From positions 1 through 60,724 of the forward strand of contig JAUCBJ010007414.1 in the NCBI GenBank assembly GCA_032718475.1: a DNA stretch of 60,724 bases. Reading direction: 5' to 3'. Source of the DNA: Nemertoderma westbladi. Its lineage: Eukaryota; Xenacoelomorpha; Nemertodermatida; Nemertodermatidae. The notes beneath the pieces were generated by a model. It saw nothing but the letters and a program-made list of their open reading frames with translations, was not told the DNA's origin and ran no database searches. Shown one piece after another: positions 45,701-54,159 of the stretch (positions within the stretch are counted from its first letter, which is position 1; every line of letters starts with the position of its first letter). A program made the translations under genes and the position numbers.

Positions 45701-45804
45701 GGTGTGTTACACTGACGACGGCGAAAGCCAAGCTTCTCAAGAAGAGGACAGCGGGAAAGACACTGATCGAGCTTACTACGTTGGTAAAACCTCAAAAGAC
45801 GTAA
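42766..45804 (+). CDS. gag: BEL/Pao gag polyprotein with long N-terminal extension
   Basis: 1,012 codons. Gag forms the particle that packages element RNA. The recognisable BEL gag region (DUF1759-type) is at about residues 782-960: it starts near VKFNGDEMKWLPF and continues with LRFLIKCLEGPPKLMAL and VWDTLNIRYGNK. Ahead of it lie about 780 unusual residues: a Ser/Gln-rich start, a helical module (120-300) with WNFPGPG and WEDIHRMG, an alanine-rich helix/coiled coil made of AEA and AKAA repeats (about 393-448), and a Pro-rich linker. The zinc knuckles expected at the gag end are not in this frame but in the next, overlapping ORF. The last about 36 codons overlap the pro-RT ORF in the -1 frame. 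The start is the first ATG of the long frame. Confidence 0.9.
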   Translation: MSDTQQNLSDSLIDTTICDTDRSVERLRKEFSSPPTERKVIPPVVVSDPKLIQHRRSIIGTRAQVKRNQEAAVQQQQHPSQETCSQRSDSSSSSDTVELTPERGVQMAATAYSDPLLTLPAAVLTTILIAVEEHQADWARSKRATQDSYAGYASEELMSIVESQWNFPGPGLLLDLSEATWEDIHRMGVAKDTMDPAVWKRSAAGYVQGFFGSLERLEEQLFRQPQGPQEQEELLYQVRGRTLRIRLILSAFEETSKRRQDTSLQVAVKTWFQRVGLKVQETDQWKSQLAERPTYEEPTDATLSQMESEETPAEQPPSRDAIDIYLSDYQRFLGDEELRRRQSGLRPNSEGTKLVLDAIDAEMLAANQAKFDEKLRLARVQEEQVKKKWIEDRKAAAVTAAEAEAAKAAAAAEAEAAKAAAAAAAEAAKTAAAAEAERKAAVAEAELRASEETTQLELENLQETQDNINKQLTASHMQMMRRSTPKRQGYTSSEESETTDPEGGGNRSRLSRRRKTSYRHKLPDLPPAVRRQLASTDVSSIEPTDQIIKVKKLPTIVDEPEIIRPVVPKVTPVLETPVLPELNSKFPLHSTTLPVPGRTVHENIPALEAEREIKDLSPVVPRQPATMLATPASAVEWVEEGRRGMNLLLGQMQETVHQLMGTVREGRAELQEVQQSIALERDKLVNIQKGIPIPPVKLCQPVRSEVLHAQGVEPTRIYTASEVETPIANPIKSDYRPVVNDIPYRPDNDPRNLYTDNSILNNTMAQESFTRQMARIEARQAVKVGEIVKFNGDEMKWLPFNEYYKDSIQNSVLSNGEKLRFLIKCLEGPPKLMALKFIGHPEGLRQVWDTLNIRYGNKDNIAKYLYAKLVAPRNFLSSGIIEFSDEIQEICRQLDWLGKSHEYQSSMVIGAVVSTLPKGGVCTRWDKKVLYMNEQQRRSPTMADLMSFLDGEVKLQLIKQSREKTSENKVSEKPASRHRCVTLTTAKAKLLKKRTAGKTLIELTTLVKPQKT
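43937..44110 (+). repeat. Ala/Glu codon-repeat tract in gag
   Basis: GCAGAAGCAGCAAAGGCAGC-type trinucleotide-rich tract encoding Ala, Glu and Lys in alternation, so predicted to be one long helix. Length may vary between copies because of replication slippage. Confidence 0.85.
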
Positions 45805-47510
45805 GTAAATACAAGGCTCGAACCAACGATAGGAGAGAACAGGTTGCCAAGACCCCTCCTCAGTCTCCTAACAGAATGCACGGAAGAAAACCCGAAGAAA
45901 GAACGAGAGTGCATCAGGTTACCCAAGGTAAAGTGAGTAACATAAAACCTAACTGTGCGCTGTGCGACGGGACCCACCGTTTGAGTGCGTGTGCTGAATT
46001 TCTAAAGAAATCCCTTATAGACAGACGTGCAGTCGTGTGGGATAAGCGGTTATGCTATAATTGCCTCAGACCAGGACACCAACGGCGAACCTGTTACTCC
46101 GACGTAAAGTGTGCAAAGTGTAGCGCGAAACATCACATCTTGTTACACAGTGAGTTCGAACGAGACAACCCGAGTAAGGTAAGTGAGCTCGAACTACATG
46201 TCCAATTCAGTGATGTAAACGACACTGATCAAGAATCTGAGATGGAAGGATTCTATACTGACGAATTCTCCGACGCCAACGAATCCTGTTATCTAATCAA
46301 TACCGCGGTGTATCGAGCACTTACTTATGAAAAGGACACCGAAAATGAGTTACCCCCAACTACTTTTGCCAGACAACCATCTTGGAAAGCTCCAACTTCC
46401 AACGTAGGAATCAGAGAATTTCCTGTAGTGCAGGTAAGAGTTCACGGTCCTAACAAAAGTTACATAGTGAACGCACTCCTTGACTCCGGCAGCACAGGAA
46501 CATTCATCGATCAAGAACTAGCCGAAGATATCTTTGCTGGACAACCCAAATTCCGGACTAAATTGAATATGTCAGGAATTATGCAGGTTTGGAAATCGAC
46601 CCTAACGGCAGACTACTATGTAGGTGTGTTGTCCACCCCCCAGGATAAATTAGGAGCACAAGGTATAAGGTCGGTAAAAATGGTGGCTATAAAGAACTTC
46701 GCTACTACTCAAGCAGACCTTTATAATTGGGACGAGGATGAGAGCATCCAATATCTTAAGATACCTCGATTCCAGACAGATTATCCTGGAGTGCAAATAC
46801 TCATCGGCCAAAACGCGCATGAGGCGCTCGAGACATTGGAGAAACGGCCTACTCAACCGCAGCCACTGCAAACCTATGCGGTAAGAACCAGAGTAGGTTG
46901 GTACTTTACTGGCCCTTCTCGCAGAACTCTCGAAGAGAGAATGCCACAAGAACGAATATACCAAGTAAACGATGGGGAAGTGGAGAGCAGTGAGGTGGAC
47001 GAACTAACCGAAGGAACACCATACTCCTCAGATAATGATGACATCTACCAACTCTTCGATGAAGAGAACACAATCGACCTACTTACAGAAAACAAAACGT
47101 GGAAAAACCAGGTGAACCTATGCCAACTGATTCGCCCATCGGGACCCATTGATTACAATGACGAACTAAATGACGAGATAGAGCGCTGCAACGCTAGAAC
47201 TCAGGACGAACTCGCCGTACGATTCTTTACTCAAGAACTGGTAGAGCCCAATTCATACGATAAGGCCCTATCGATAGAAGAAGAAAGAGCCAAGCAAATC
47301 CAGGAAACAACTACACGTTTTTTAAAGGACCAAGGTAGATATGAAATCTTCCTACCATTTCGAAAACGAGAACCTAGATTTATAAATAACAGACCCTTGG
47401 CAGAGAAAAGAATCGCTCAATTACATCGACGCCTTACGGCTAATGCTTCAGCTAAAGAAATGTACCAAACTCAGTTGAAGAAATTTATAACAAAGGGATA
47501 CGCGGAGTGA
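45696..47510 (+). CDS. pol: BEL/Pao nucleocapsid, protease and RT start
   Basis: Frame 0, open from 45696 to the TGA at 47508. The first codons have no ATG in this frame, consistent with translation as a fusion with gag. Zinc knuckles: C-X2-C-X3-H-X4-C starting at 45954, C-X2-C-X4-H-X4-C at 46053-46094, then a CAKC...HH pair. The aspartic protease active site DSGSTGTF is at 46482 onward. The RT amino-terminal region with RPLAEKRIAQLHRRL follows just before the stop. The protein matures gag and pol and chaperones RNA. An in-frame TGA interrupts the start of RT; the same frame resumes directly after it. Confidence 0.88.
   Translation, partial: TPVCYTDDGESQASQEEDSGKDTDRAYYVGKTSKDVSKYKARTNDRREQVAKTPPQSPNRMHGRKPEERTRVHQVTQGKVSNIKPNCALCDGTHRLSACAEFLKKSLIDRRAVVWDKRLCYNCLRPGHQRRTCYSDVKCAKCSAKHHILLHSEFERDNPSKVSELELHVQFSDVNDTDQESEMEGFYTDEFSDANESCYLINTAVYRALTYEKDTENELPPTTFARQPSWKAPTSNVGIREFPVVQVRVHGPNKSYIVNALLDSGSTGTFIDQELAEDIFAGQPKFRTKLNMSGIMQVWKSTLTADYYVGVLSTPQDKLGAQGIRSVKMVAIKNFATTQADLYNWDEDESIQYLKIPRFQTDYPGVQILIGQNAHEALETLEKRPTQPQPLQTYAVRTRVGWYFTGPSRRTLEERMPQERIYQVNDGEVESSEVDELTEGTPYSSDNDDIYQLFDEENTIDLLTENKTWKNQVNLCQLIRPSGPIDYNDELNDEIERCNARTQDELAVRFFTQELVEPNSYDKALSIEEERAKQIQETTTRFLKDQGRYEIFLPFRKREPRFINNRPLAEKRIAQLHRRLTANASAKEMYQTQLKKFITKGYAE
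45753..45759 (+). promoter_or_regulatory. Candidate -1 frameshift heptamer at gag/pro boundary
   Basis: GGGAAAG in the X XXY YYZ phase relative to gag (gcG GGA AAG), inside the gag/pro overlap 45696-45804. Slippage here would move ribosomes into the pro-RT frame. Downstream, CGAGC (45768) can pair with GCTCG (45816), starting 8 bases after the heptamer, and CGTTGGT (45779) with ACCAACG (45822). The two helices interleave in pseudoknot order, but the short loops (4 and 1 base) make simultaneous formation doubtful. Confidence 0.4.
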
Positions 47511-49256
47511 GTACCGGAAGGAACACCAGTGACTGAGAGAACGTATTACTTAACACATCATTACGTTCCCAAACCCGGTAAACCCCACGAAGTACGAGTC
47601 GTATTCGATGGCTCCGCTCTATATATGGGCCAATCCCTCAATTCCGAGTTGTTACCAGGACCCAACTTACTCCAATCTTTGTTGGGAATACTTTTAAGAT
47701 TAAGACAATATTCCATCGCGTTCGCCTCCGATATAGAAGGAATGTTCTTACAAGTCAAGGCGCTGGATAGAGATAGAGACAGCCTGAGATTTCTGTGGTG
47801 GCCTGAAGGATATCTCAACCAGAAACCGGAGGAGTACTGGATGACCATCCAGGCTTTTGGGATCATATCTAGCCCTTCCAATGCCTGCTCCGTGGTGCGG
47901 ACCACTGCGAATGACAACCGAGACGCCTTCTCAAAAGAGGTGATAGACAACATCAAGCGTAATATATACATGGACGATAATTTAAGGTCCCTTCCATCAG
48001 TAGAAGAAGCCATTGATGTCGCGAAAGGAACGGTAGAGTGTTTGAAAAGAGGTGGATTTCGACTGACGAAATTCACCAGCAACTCCCGTGAGTTTCTGGA
48101 AGCGATACCGGTAGAAGACCGAGGAACGAAAGACCTAGACTTAATAAAGGATGATCTTCCAGAAACCAAGACGCTTGGCTTGAAGTGGGACACTGAAAGA
48201 GACATCCTGTTTTTTCAGTTAAAACAGCGAGATAATCCAGTTCGGACAAAACGGATTTGTTTAAGTATCCTGAGCACTTATTTCGACCCATTGGGATTTA
48301 TTTGCCCAGTTATATTGATTGCTCGGAGTTTAGTACAACAAATGTGGCTTGAAAACCACTCATGGGACGATCCGCTTAAGGGAGAACTGTTAAAGAAATG
48401 GATGAAATGGGAAGATTCTCTACCTGCCATCGAGAACTTTATAATTTCCCGTGCATATTTTGGTCATGTTCTTCCTACGTATTCCTATCAACTCCATGTG
48501 TTTGGAGACGCCAGCAACATGGGAATAGGTATAGTAGCATATCTGCGAGTCGAAACTCCGGAGGGAATCAAAGTCACCTTGGTTACCTCTAAGGCATTGA
48601 TTAACAACAAGTTAAAGGTTCCTCGAGCGGAGTTAAAGGCGGCTTTATACGCTACAGCCATCGGCCGGAACGTAACAGAACAAATCGACTATCCACTGGA
48701 GAAAACGGTTTATTGGACCGACGCTTTACTCGTGTTGGAGTATCTAACCAATGAAGTCTGTCAGTTCAGCGTTTTTGTTACTAACAGGGTAGCTATTATT
48801 CTTAGTCGCACAAAGATAGATCAATGGAGACATTGCCCTGGTACGATTAATCCAACCGATATCGCCTCCCGGGGAGCAACTCCACAGGAACTGATAGGTA
48901 CTCCAGACTGGTTGGGTGGACCCGACTTCCTGAGCAAGGAAGAGGATGAATGGCCTCCTCACCTTACTACGGCGGAGATTAGACAAGCCAAGGGAGCGGA
49001 GACAGTCAAACCTAAAACCCGGGCGAGTAAATCGAAGTTATTTAAACCGACTATCGATCTATCTGTATTACATACTTCCAGGAATGATGCTTCGGATCCA
49101 CAATCCCTCAACACAAATAAGTCTGTTGTGGAAATTAGAGATAGAGACTGGAAATCTGGAATACCTGACATCTCGCAAGGAATCTCACCCCTGCTGCAGA
49201 GAGCAATGCATCACTACAGTTCCTGGAATCGGCTCTGTAAACCGTCACGTATTTAA
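47511..49256 (+). CDS. pol: BEL/Pao reverse transcriptase and RNase H
   Basis: Same frame as the preceding ORF after the TGA; the first Met is at 47529. RT fingers and palm with HHYVPKPGK, SDIEGMFLQV and the catalytic YMDDN at 47967-47981. RNase H follows from about 48490 (FGDASNMGIG, RAELKAALYA, WTDALLVLEYL), giving the expected acidic residues, then the connection region TINPTDIASRGATPQEL. RT copies element RNA; RNase H removes it. The frame ends at TAA 49254, soon after a YSSWNRL segment that marks the usual start of the integrase region, so the stop follows a frameshift in the short A-run near 49239. Active-site residues are intact. Confidence 0.9.
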   Translation, partial: VPEGTPVTERTYYLTHHYVPKPGKPHEVRVVFDGSALYMGQSLNSELLPGPNLLQSLLGILLRLRQYSIAFASDIEGMFLQVKALDRDRDSLRFLWWPEGYLNQKPEEYWMTIQAFGIISSPSNACSVVRTTANDNRDAFSKEVIDNIKRNIYMDDNLRSLPSVEEAIDVAKGTVECLKRGGFRLTKFTSNSREFLEAIPVEDRGTKDLDLIKDDLPETKTLGLKWDTERDILFFQLKQRDNPVRTKRICLSILSTYFDPLGFICPVILIARSLVQQMWLENHSWDDPLKGELLKKWMKWEDSLPAIENFIISRAYFGHVLPTYSYQLHVFGDASNMGIGIVAYLRVETPEGIKVTLVTSKALINNKLKVPRAELKAALYATAIGRNVTEQIDYPLEKTVYWTDALLVLEYLTNEVCQFSVFVTNRVAIILSRTKIDQWRHCPGTINPTDIASRGATPQELIGTPDWLGGPDFLSKEEDEWPPHLTTAEIRQAKGAETVKPKTRASKSKLFKPTIDLSVLHTSRNDASDPQSLNTNKSVVEIRDRDWKSGIPDISQGISPLLQRAMHHYSSWNRLCKPSRI

Positions 49257-50851
49257 GGAGATGTTTTCATCATCACTACTCCAGGACGAAGACCATTAGT
49301 GATACCGCTCCATTGACATCTGCGCAAGTTCATGTTATTAAAAATTTACCCAAATATAAAACATCCGACCGGTTTCTAAAGGAGAAAATTAGTCACCAGG
49401 AGCATGAAGAAACAAATAAGCAGATACTGAGACTCCTGCAATGCTATGAGGATTCCGATAAGTATTTCCTGTTGTTGAGAAATCCGCAGATGCGCTTACG
49501 GGATCGCTTCTCTAGCACAATGATAGATGGGTTAATACGTGTTGGAGGAAGGCTCACCAATGCGCCATTATCCTTTGACACTAAATTCCCCATACTCATT
49601 AGAAATCTTGAAGTACAAATCAAGATGATTGTAGATGTTCACAGCAAACTTTACCATGCTGGTAGAGAACGAGTTCTTAGCGAAATTCGAACTCGCTATT
49701 ATTTTGATAAACCCCGTAGAGCTCTGAACCAAGTTCTTAGGAACTGCATACCCTGTAGGAAAGCATTCAGTTGGCCTTTAACACAGCGAAAGGCAGAATT
49801 ACCTAGGGAACGAGTAAGCTTCTATGAACCACCTTTTACTAATACTGGTGTAGATTTATTTGGCCCTATTGAAGTATATCGTGCTAGGACTATAGTCAAG
49901 AGATGGTGTGTCATCTTCGTATGCATGACTTGTAGAGCCATCCATCTCGATATGGTGAACGATCTATCTACCAACAGCTTCGTCTTAAGTTTACGCCGAC
50001 AGATCGCTCGCTTCGGGACGAGTAATACCATGAGATCGGATAAGGGAACGAACTTCATTGGTGCCAACAACGAAATACAGGCTTACGTGAAGGACTGGAA
50101 CCAAAGACAGGTGGACGATCAGCTAAGGATAACAGCGTCTAGCTGGACCTTCAACGCCGCCGACGCCCCTTGGTGGGGAGGAAGTTGGGAGAGATTAATT
50201 AGAAGTGTCAAGACCGCATTTCACTTTATAGTGCCATGCCGCGCGTATCTCACCGACGAACTTTTGCGGACATTAATGGAGGAAATAGCTGCCTATCTCA
50301 ACGAGAGACCGCTTATGCCAGTCTCATTGAGTCCCGATTCCCTGGAAGCGCTAACACCCGCGCACTTCCTACTGAAGAAACCTGTAGCCATGCTCCCACG
50401 ATCGGAGATTGCCGACGGAGACGAATACTGCCGTCGAACTTGGCAAAGTATGCAGTTGCTATCCCGTTGTTTCACTGACCATTTCGAGAAACATTATCTG
50501 CCCACGCTACAACTTCGAACTAAGTGGTTTGCGCAGCAAGAAAACGTCAGCGCCGGAGATATGGTGCTTATTGTAGATCCAGACCTCCCACGTAAACGGT
50601 GGCAGACAGGTCGTATCATCGAGACTCACATCTCGGATGATGGTTTAGTACGCTCGGTAGAACTCGTTGTCATGCGGCGTAACTTCAAGAAGCCAGGCAT
50701 AATCTTTGAGACGCAACAACTCAATCGCCCAGTTGGTCGTTTATGTTTACTGGAAAGAGACAGAGAACTCTCCGGAAACTATGGAAGGCAAGACACTCTT
50801 CCCACGACCACCTCCCTAATTCCTCAAACATCTAGGGACTCCCCAACGTGA
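49241..50851 (+). CDS. pol: BEL/Pao integrase
   Basis: Frame 2, open from 49241, no ATG needed as it continues pol. The zinc-binding HHCC module (HSKLYH, then CIPC) lies at about 49635-49765. Catalytic core: first Asp in GVDLFGP at 49853, second Asp in RSDKGTNF at 50039, Glu in WERLI at 50189, spacing D-x61-D-x49-E. A C-terminal region with DMVLIVDPDLPR and a RPVGRLCLLER end follows (DUF5641-type). Integrase joins element DNA to the chromosome. All three acidic residues are present. Separated from the RT frame by one base, an indel consistent with loss of a base in the A-run or with a sequencing error. Confidence 0.9.
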   Translation, partial: TVTYLRRCFHHHYSRTKTISDTAPLTSAQVHVIKNLPKYKTSDRFLKEKISHQEHEETNKQILRLLQCYEDSDKYFLLLRNPQMRLRDRFSSTMIDGLIRVGGRLTNAPLSFDTKFPILIRNLEVQIKMIVDVHSKLYHAGRERVLSEIRTRYYFDKPRRALNQVLRNCIPCRKAFSWPLTQRKAELPRERVSFYEPPFTNTGVDLFGPIEVYRARTIVKRWCVIFVCMTCRAIHLDMVNDLSTNSFVLSLRRQIARFGTSNTMRSDKGTNFIGANNEIQAYVKDWNQRQVDDQLRITASSWTFNAADAPWWGGSWERLIRSVKTAFHFIVPCRAYLTDELLRTLMEEIAAYLNERPLMPVSLSPDSLEALTPAHFLLKKPVAMLPRSEIADGDEYCRRTWQSMQLLSRCFTDHFEKHYLPTLQLRTKWFAQQENVSAGDMVLIVDPDLPRKRWQTGRIIETHISDDGLVRSVELVVMRRNFKKPGIIFETQQLNRPVGRLCLLERDRELSGNYGRQDTLPTTTSLIPQTSRDSPT

Positions 50852-51078
50852 TACGTCTGGAGTGACTATATGACTATATTATTTTATCTATTTTATTGTA
50901 TTTTATATGTGAACATTATTTGTTGTATTGAACATTATATGTGAACAGTTATGACAACGATTACATCCTAGAATAGTATCAAGGTCCACAGTGTCTCACT
51001 GCGTACGATTATCACCATGCCAACTATGTTTCTCGGCAACGTTGTCGGTTATGCGCATCGAGAGACCATGCTACGCCC
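50852..51078 (+). other. Spacer between integrase and ORF3
   Basis: 227 bases. AT-rich first half with an ATTTTATTGTATTTTATATG region, then mixed. ATG codons at 51017 and nearby open short frames not in phase with ORF3. A splice acceptor for a subgenomic ORF3 mRNA could lie here; a TTTTATTGTATTTTATATG tract without a clear AG is the best pyrimidine-rich region. Confidence 0.35.
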
Positions 51079-51972
51079 ATGGACACAAACGTCCGCTGTT
51101 CCTATTTCCACGAACAACCGGCGATGGAAATTTATTGCGCGTATTGCAGACTCAATAACTTGCACATTTTTGCGGTTTGCCCTCAATTTATGACTCAATG
51201 TCACCATTGTCAACTAAAGGGACACGCCAGTTTCGATTGCCCTTTTAATCGCGATTTGGAAAGCGTAGATGAAATGATCACACTACGTTACATCAGAGCT
51301 TGGGAAGCGAACGCTGATTTATATTGTGATTTGCGCCATCGCTATTATCCTGGACGCGCTTACGAAGGAGTTTATGCGTTCCATCCTTACCTATTCGCTT
51401 CTGTCGAACAGAAATCACGCATATCGAGTTACGAACTACTGAAGCACGTCGGAGAATGTATTTCAACCAAGTTCGTACGCAAATTTCTTAGGAGTGTTAA
51501 TCCTAGCGACCTTCATTCCTATAACTTAATCAATTATATCCGTCAGGACCCAGACTATGGAGACTTATTTGTTAACTCACACCCCGAGTTACAGGAAGTA
51601 TATCGATGGCCTTACGAATACCGAGCCCGCGAATGCGAGTTGGAAAGAACCATTAAACCCAGGAAGTTTCTGACTGCCTATGGTCCACCCACGGCTCTCG
51701 TTCAGACCACTCGTAAAGGACCCGTAAGAGCGGCTGTCTTAAAACGCGCTCTCAAAGCCGTTAGACCCCTCTCCCCCGACGTTGATGTCAATCAACCCGG
51801 CACTTCGACTGGCGGATACACCGACCATAATCCTACACCCTCTGATGCAATTATATTGCACCCTTCACCCAGGAGTTATAGCCCTCCTTGTAAGGTGGCT
51901 CGCCCCAAAGAGAAAAGGACTCTGGCCAGCTTTAAAAAACTGCGTAAACGCCGTCCGCGCAAGAAAGGCTAA
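51079..51972 (+). CDS. BEL/Pao ORF3, zinc-knuckle protein of unknown function
   Basis: 297 codons, intact, in the position where env lies in env-bearing elements, but with no signal peptide, transmembrane segment or glycoprotein features. Two zinc clusters: C20-C23-H29-C34 (C-X2-C-X5-H-X4-C) and C41-C44-H49-C54, a perfect C-X2-C-X4-H-X4-C knuckle. Their order and a CPQF after the first cluster mirror the element's own nucleocapsid (CAEF), so ORF3 may derive from a duplicated gag part. The middle (60-190) is Tyr/Arg-rich and unrecognised. The C-terminal 30 residues are basic (KKLRKRRPRKKG), likely a nuclear or RNA-binding signal. An accessory nucleic-acid-binding protein is the best guess. The start is the first ATG in frame; the stop lies 78 bases before the 3' LTR. 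Confidence 0.8.
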   Translation: MDTNVRCSYFHEQPAMEIYCAYCRLNNLHIFAVCPQFMTQCHHCQLKGHASFDCPFNRDLESVDEMITLRYIRAWEANADLYCDLRHRYYPGRAYEGVYAFHPYLFASVEQKSRISSYELLKHVGECISTKFVRKFLRSVNPSDLHSYNLINYIRQDPDYGDLFVNSHPELQEVYRWPYEYRARECELERTIKPRKFLTAYGPPTALVQTTRKGPVRAAVLKRALKAVRPLSPDVDVNQPGTSTGGYTDHNPTPSDAIILHPSPRSYSPPCKVARPKEKRTLASFKKLRKRRPRKKG

Positions 51973-52050
51973 CTGTTTAGAGTATTTACATATATTAGAA
52001 ACTGTGATTTTTGTATATTTATAAACTTGAATCCCATTTTCTGGGAGCGG

Positions 52051-53232
52051 TGTAAAAGCTTTTGCGGATATACTCAGTCCCCCTCGCCCGCAAGGTACCG
52101 TTATAGGTGTTTTAACGGACATAAAAGTCATTCTTCTATATGCGTGCTTTGGCGGACATGGTAAGGCAAAAAACCCGCAATGCACCAAATACCCTGGCAC
52201 AGCTTAGCCTTGATGATTCAGATTACGACATCTAACAGCTGGTTGCTGACATGGAAACGGCCATTGGACACATGGTTCTTTGTTTAGCTTAACAGCCAAT
52301 CAGAGCGATTTTTTCTGTCGATGTGGAGATATTTGGCCGATCGTGCTAGGAGTGTTCGGTCTTACTGTTTTTCTTGATACTGTTGTGTTGTTTCTATTTA
52401 GGCCAGGAACACCGGCTCTAGAGTCAATTCGTTTTTCATACTTTAGAAGAAACATTAGTAGGCTTAAATTATAGAGCGTATAACTGTTATCGGTGCAACT
52501 CCGTTCAGTCTTGCATTATCGGTTCAACATACATTATTATACTGCTATTTACTGTTGTCATATTTTGTATCAGTTGGTTGAATATTATTTGGAGAACATC
52601 TATAAAGAACCCAAATTTCCCAATTTTCTTGATACACTACAGGTTAGAGAGACGGGTTATATATAGCGATTGCGACTTATATTATTGTGGTTTGTAGTGA
52701 ATTTAAGGCTATTTGATAAGCACTACATGAGTCAGTTGCTGTTCTCTTTATATATGATAAAATTCATTGACGGTTGGCAAATTAGTGAGCAGTATTGTGT
52801 GTTACCGGTAGTGTGCATGATTGTGGCTGATAACTAAGCATTTCCTAAAGAATGCGCCTCATACGTGAATCATAAGCCTTACAGACTTACCGTTGTGTTT
52901 AGTACAAGTCATATCTCTGTTTACCTAGATAGAGCGCCACGTCCTAAAGGAACTGTTAATATTTCCCGAAAGTGAATAATATTAGTCAGAAATTATTTAT
53001 TAACGATCAATCGAATAATACAGTAAGCTTACACTGCAATAATAATCTAAGCCCTCAGAATCCAGTCTCCCGGGTATATCCAGCGGGTGAATGGACGCGC
53101 ACTAGGCTGGCTTCTGCTAATGTTGTGTTTATTGGTATTTAATATTTGTCAACTTCTAAAGTCTATTTATAAACCAAAAGACATATAAATTTTGGCAGGT
53201 TAAACTGCTAAAGGTCTTCAAAAGCGCGTACA
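52051..53232 (+). repeat. BEL/Pao 3' LTR
   Basis: Exact-length match to the 5' LTR with eight substitutions (about 0.7 percent). Directly before it, GGGAGCGG (52043-52050) is a weak polypurine tract for plus-strand priming. Followed by the duplication GATTT at 53233-53237. Confidence 0.97.
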
Positions 53233-53237
53233 GATTT

Positions 53238-53687
53238 CTAATTGATATTGCTCGAAGACTATTTGGTTTTTCCCATAGCAACGGTGTTTTTTTAAGGTTC
53301 ATCTCAGTAAGATCTAAAAAATGTTCAATCATCGCTATGGCCCACCTATTACTGTTAATTAGTACTAATTAGCCGAAAACTAATTAGCTTCGTATCTCGA
53401 ATACGCTAAGAGCTATGAAAAAACGTAACATTACAAAGTTGTTCAGAATTTTATTCTGCACAAAAAGTATCTTGGACCGATGCCGCATCTCCTACCGTTA
53501 ATTAGTAATTCACTAATTACTTAATAACCTAATCCAGTGCCTGGGGGCACCCAAATCTTTATAAATTGTTGTATAAATAAATAAATAAATATTAATAAAT
53601 AAAATAAATAAGTCGGCCATGCACTCGCATGGTGCAAATGCTCCATTTGCGCTCTCCAACTGGATGCAGATTGGTACAGCTGAGACA
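53238..53687. other. Noncoding flank right of the BEL element
   Basis: AT-rich, with an AATAAATAAATAAATA microsatellite at 53575-53610. No gene supported. Confidence 0.5.
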
Positions 53688-53957
53688 GGAACTGGTGGGA
53701 AAGGAATGAAATTATGTACACCATGACCCGTAATACAGTATAGTATCATAATTTCTGATGACACGGACCCCCCCCCCCCCCCCCCCCAACGTTTTCTACA
53801 AATGTTAATCATATTGCTTGAAATTTGAAACACAACTAGTTCCACCAACGTCGATGTCCACATGAAGCCGGAATTTTCCATTTTGCCTGTAAATTTTTCC
53901 TATAAAAATCTTAAAAAAGTGTCTTTTGCGAAATTGCACATCTCCTATCGTCGCCAT
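53688..53957. repeat. Left arm of 3.6-kb inverted repeat
   Basis: The reverse complement aligns with 57076-57310: GGCGACGATAGGAGATGTGC, TTCGCAAAAGACAC, GGCTTCATGTGGACATCGAC, GTCCGTGTCATCA and the homopolymer run (C here at 53768-53787, G in the other arm). Arms of about 240-270 bp, 3.1 kb apart. Confidence 0.85.
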
Positions 53958-54159
53958 TCTTAATATTATTATTATTCTTTTTAATCAATTAAATGTATGT
54001 TTATTCAGCCACATAATATGATACTGATATGCTAACATTAAAATCAATGTACTATAAAATAAACTTAGTAATTTACGAATACACGGCACAGGTATAATAG
54101 TACAAATGTGGGGTGAGTAAAGTAATTAAGCGCACTTTATTTTGTTATAATAATAGTTT

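Larger units (their letters stand above)
39346..53237 (+). mobile_element. Full-length BEL/Pao LTR retrotransposon with extra ORF
   Basis: LTRs of 1,182 bp at 39351 and 52051, TG...CA ends, and 5-bp duplication GATTT at 39346-39350 and 53233-53237. Internal order: 2.2-kb leader with repeats, large gag, zinc knuckles, protease, RT, RNase H, integrase, then an additional ORF. This is BEL/Pao order, shared with retroviruses. Eight differences between the LTRs make it young. The coding part is broken at three points: a frame change at the gag/pro boundary (possibly programmed), TGA at 47508, and a frameshift near 49240. At 13.9 kb it is long for this group, usually 6-10 kb. Confidence 0.95.

Noticed and set aside
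45672-45806. GTAAGT words at 45673 and 45801 as splice donors joining gag to pro
   Set aside because: No matching acceptor that would fuse the frames was found, and the -1 overlap with a heptamer is a simpler explanation.
47508-47510. Programmed readthrough of the TGA in pol
   Set aside because: The context lacks the usual C after TGA and no obvious downstream structure was seen; an ordinary nonsense change is more likely.
47561-48205. 214-codon minus-strand frame opposite BEL reverse transcriptase
   Set aside because: Antisense shadow of a well-supported RT domain.
49241-49256. Second programmed frameshift between RT and integrase
   Set aside because: The overlap is only 16 bases and has no slippery heptamer; loss of one A in the short A-run fits better.
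53513-53881. 122-codon minus-strand frame across the C-run
   Set aside because: Open only because of homopolymer and microsatellite sequence within the outer inverted-repeat arm.
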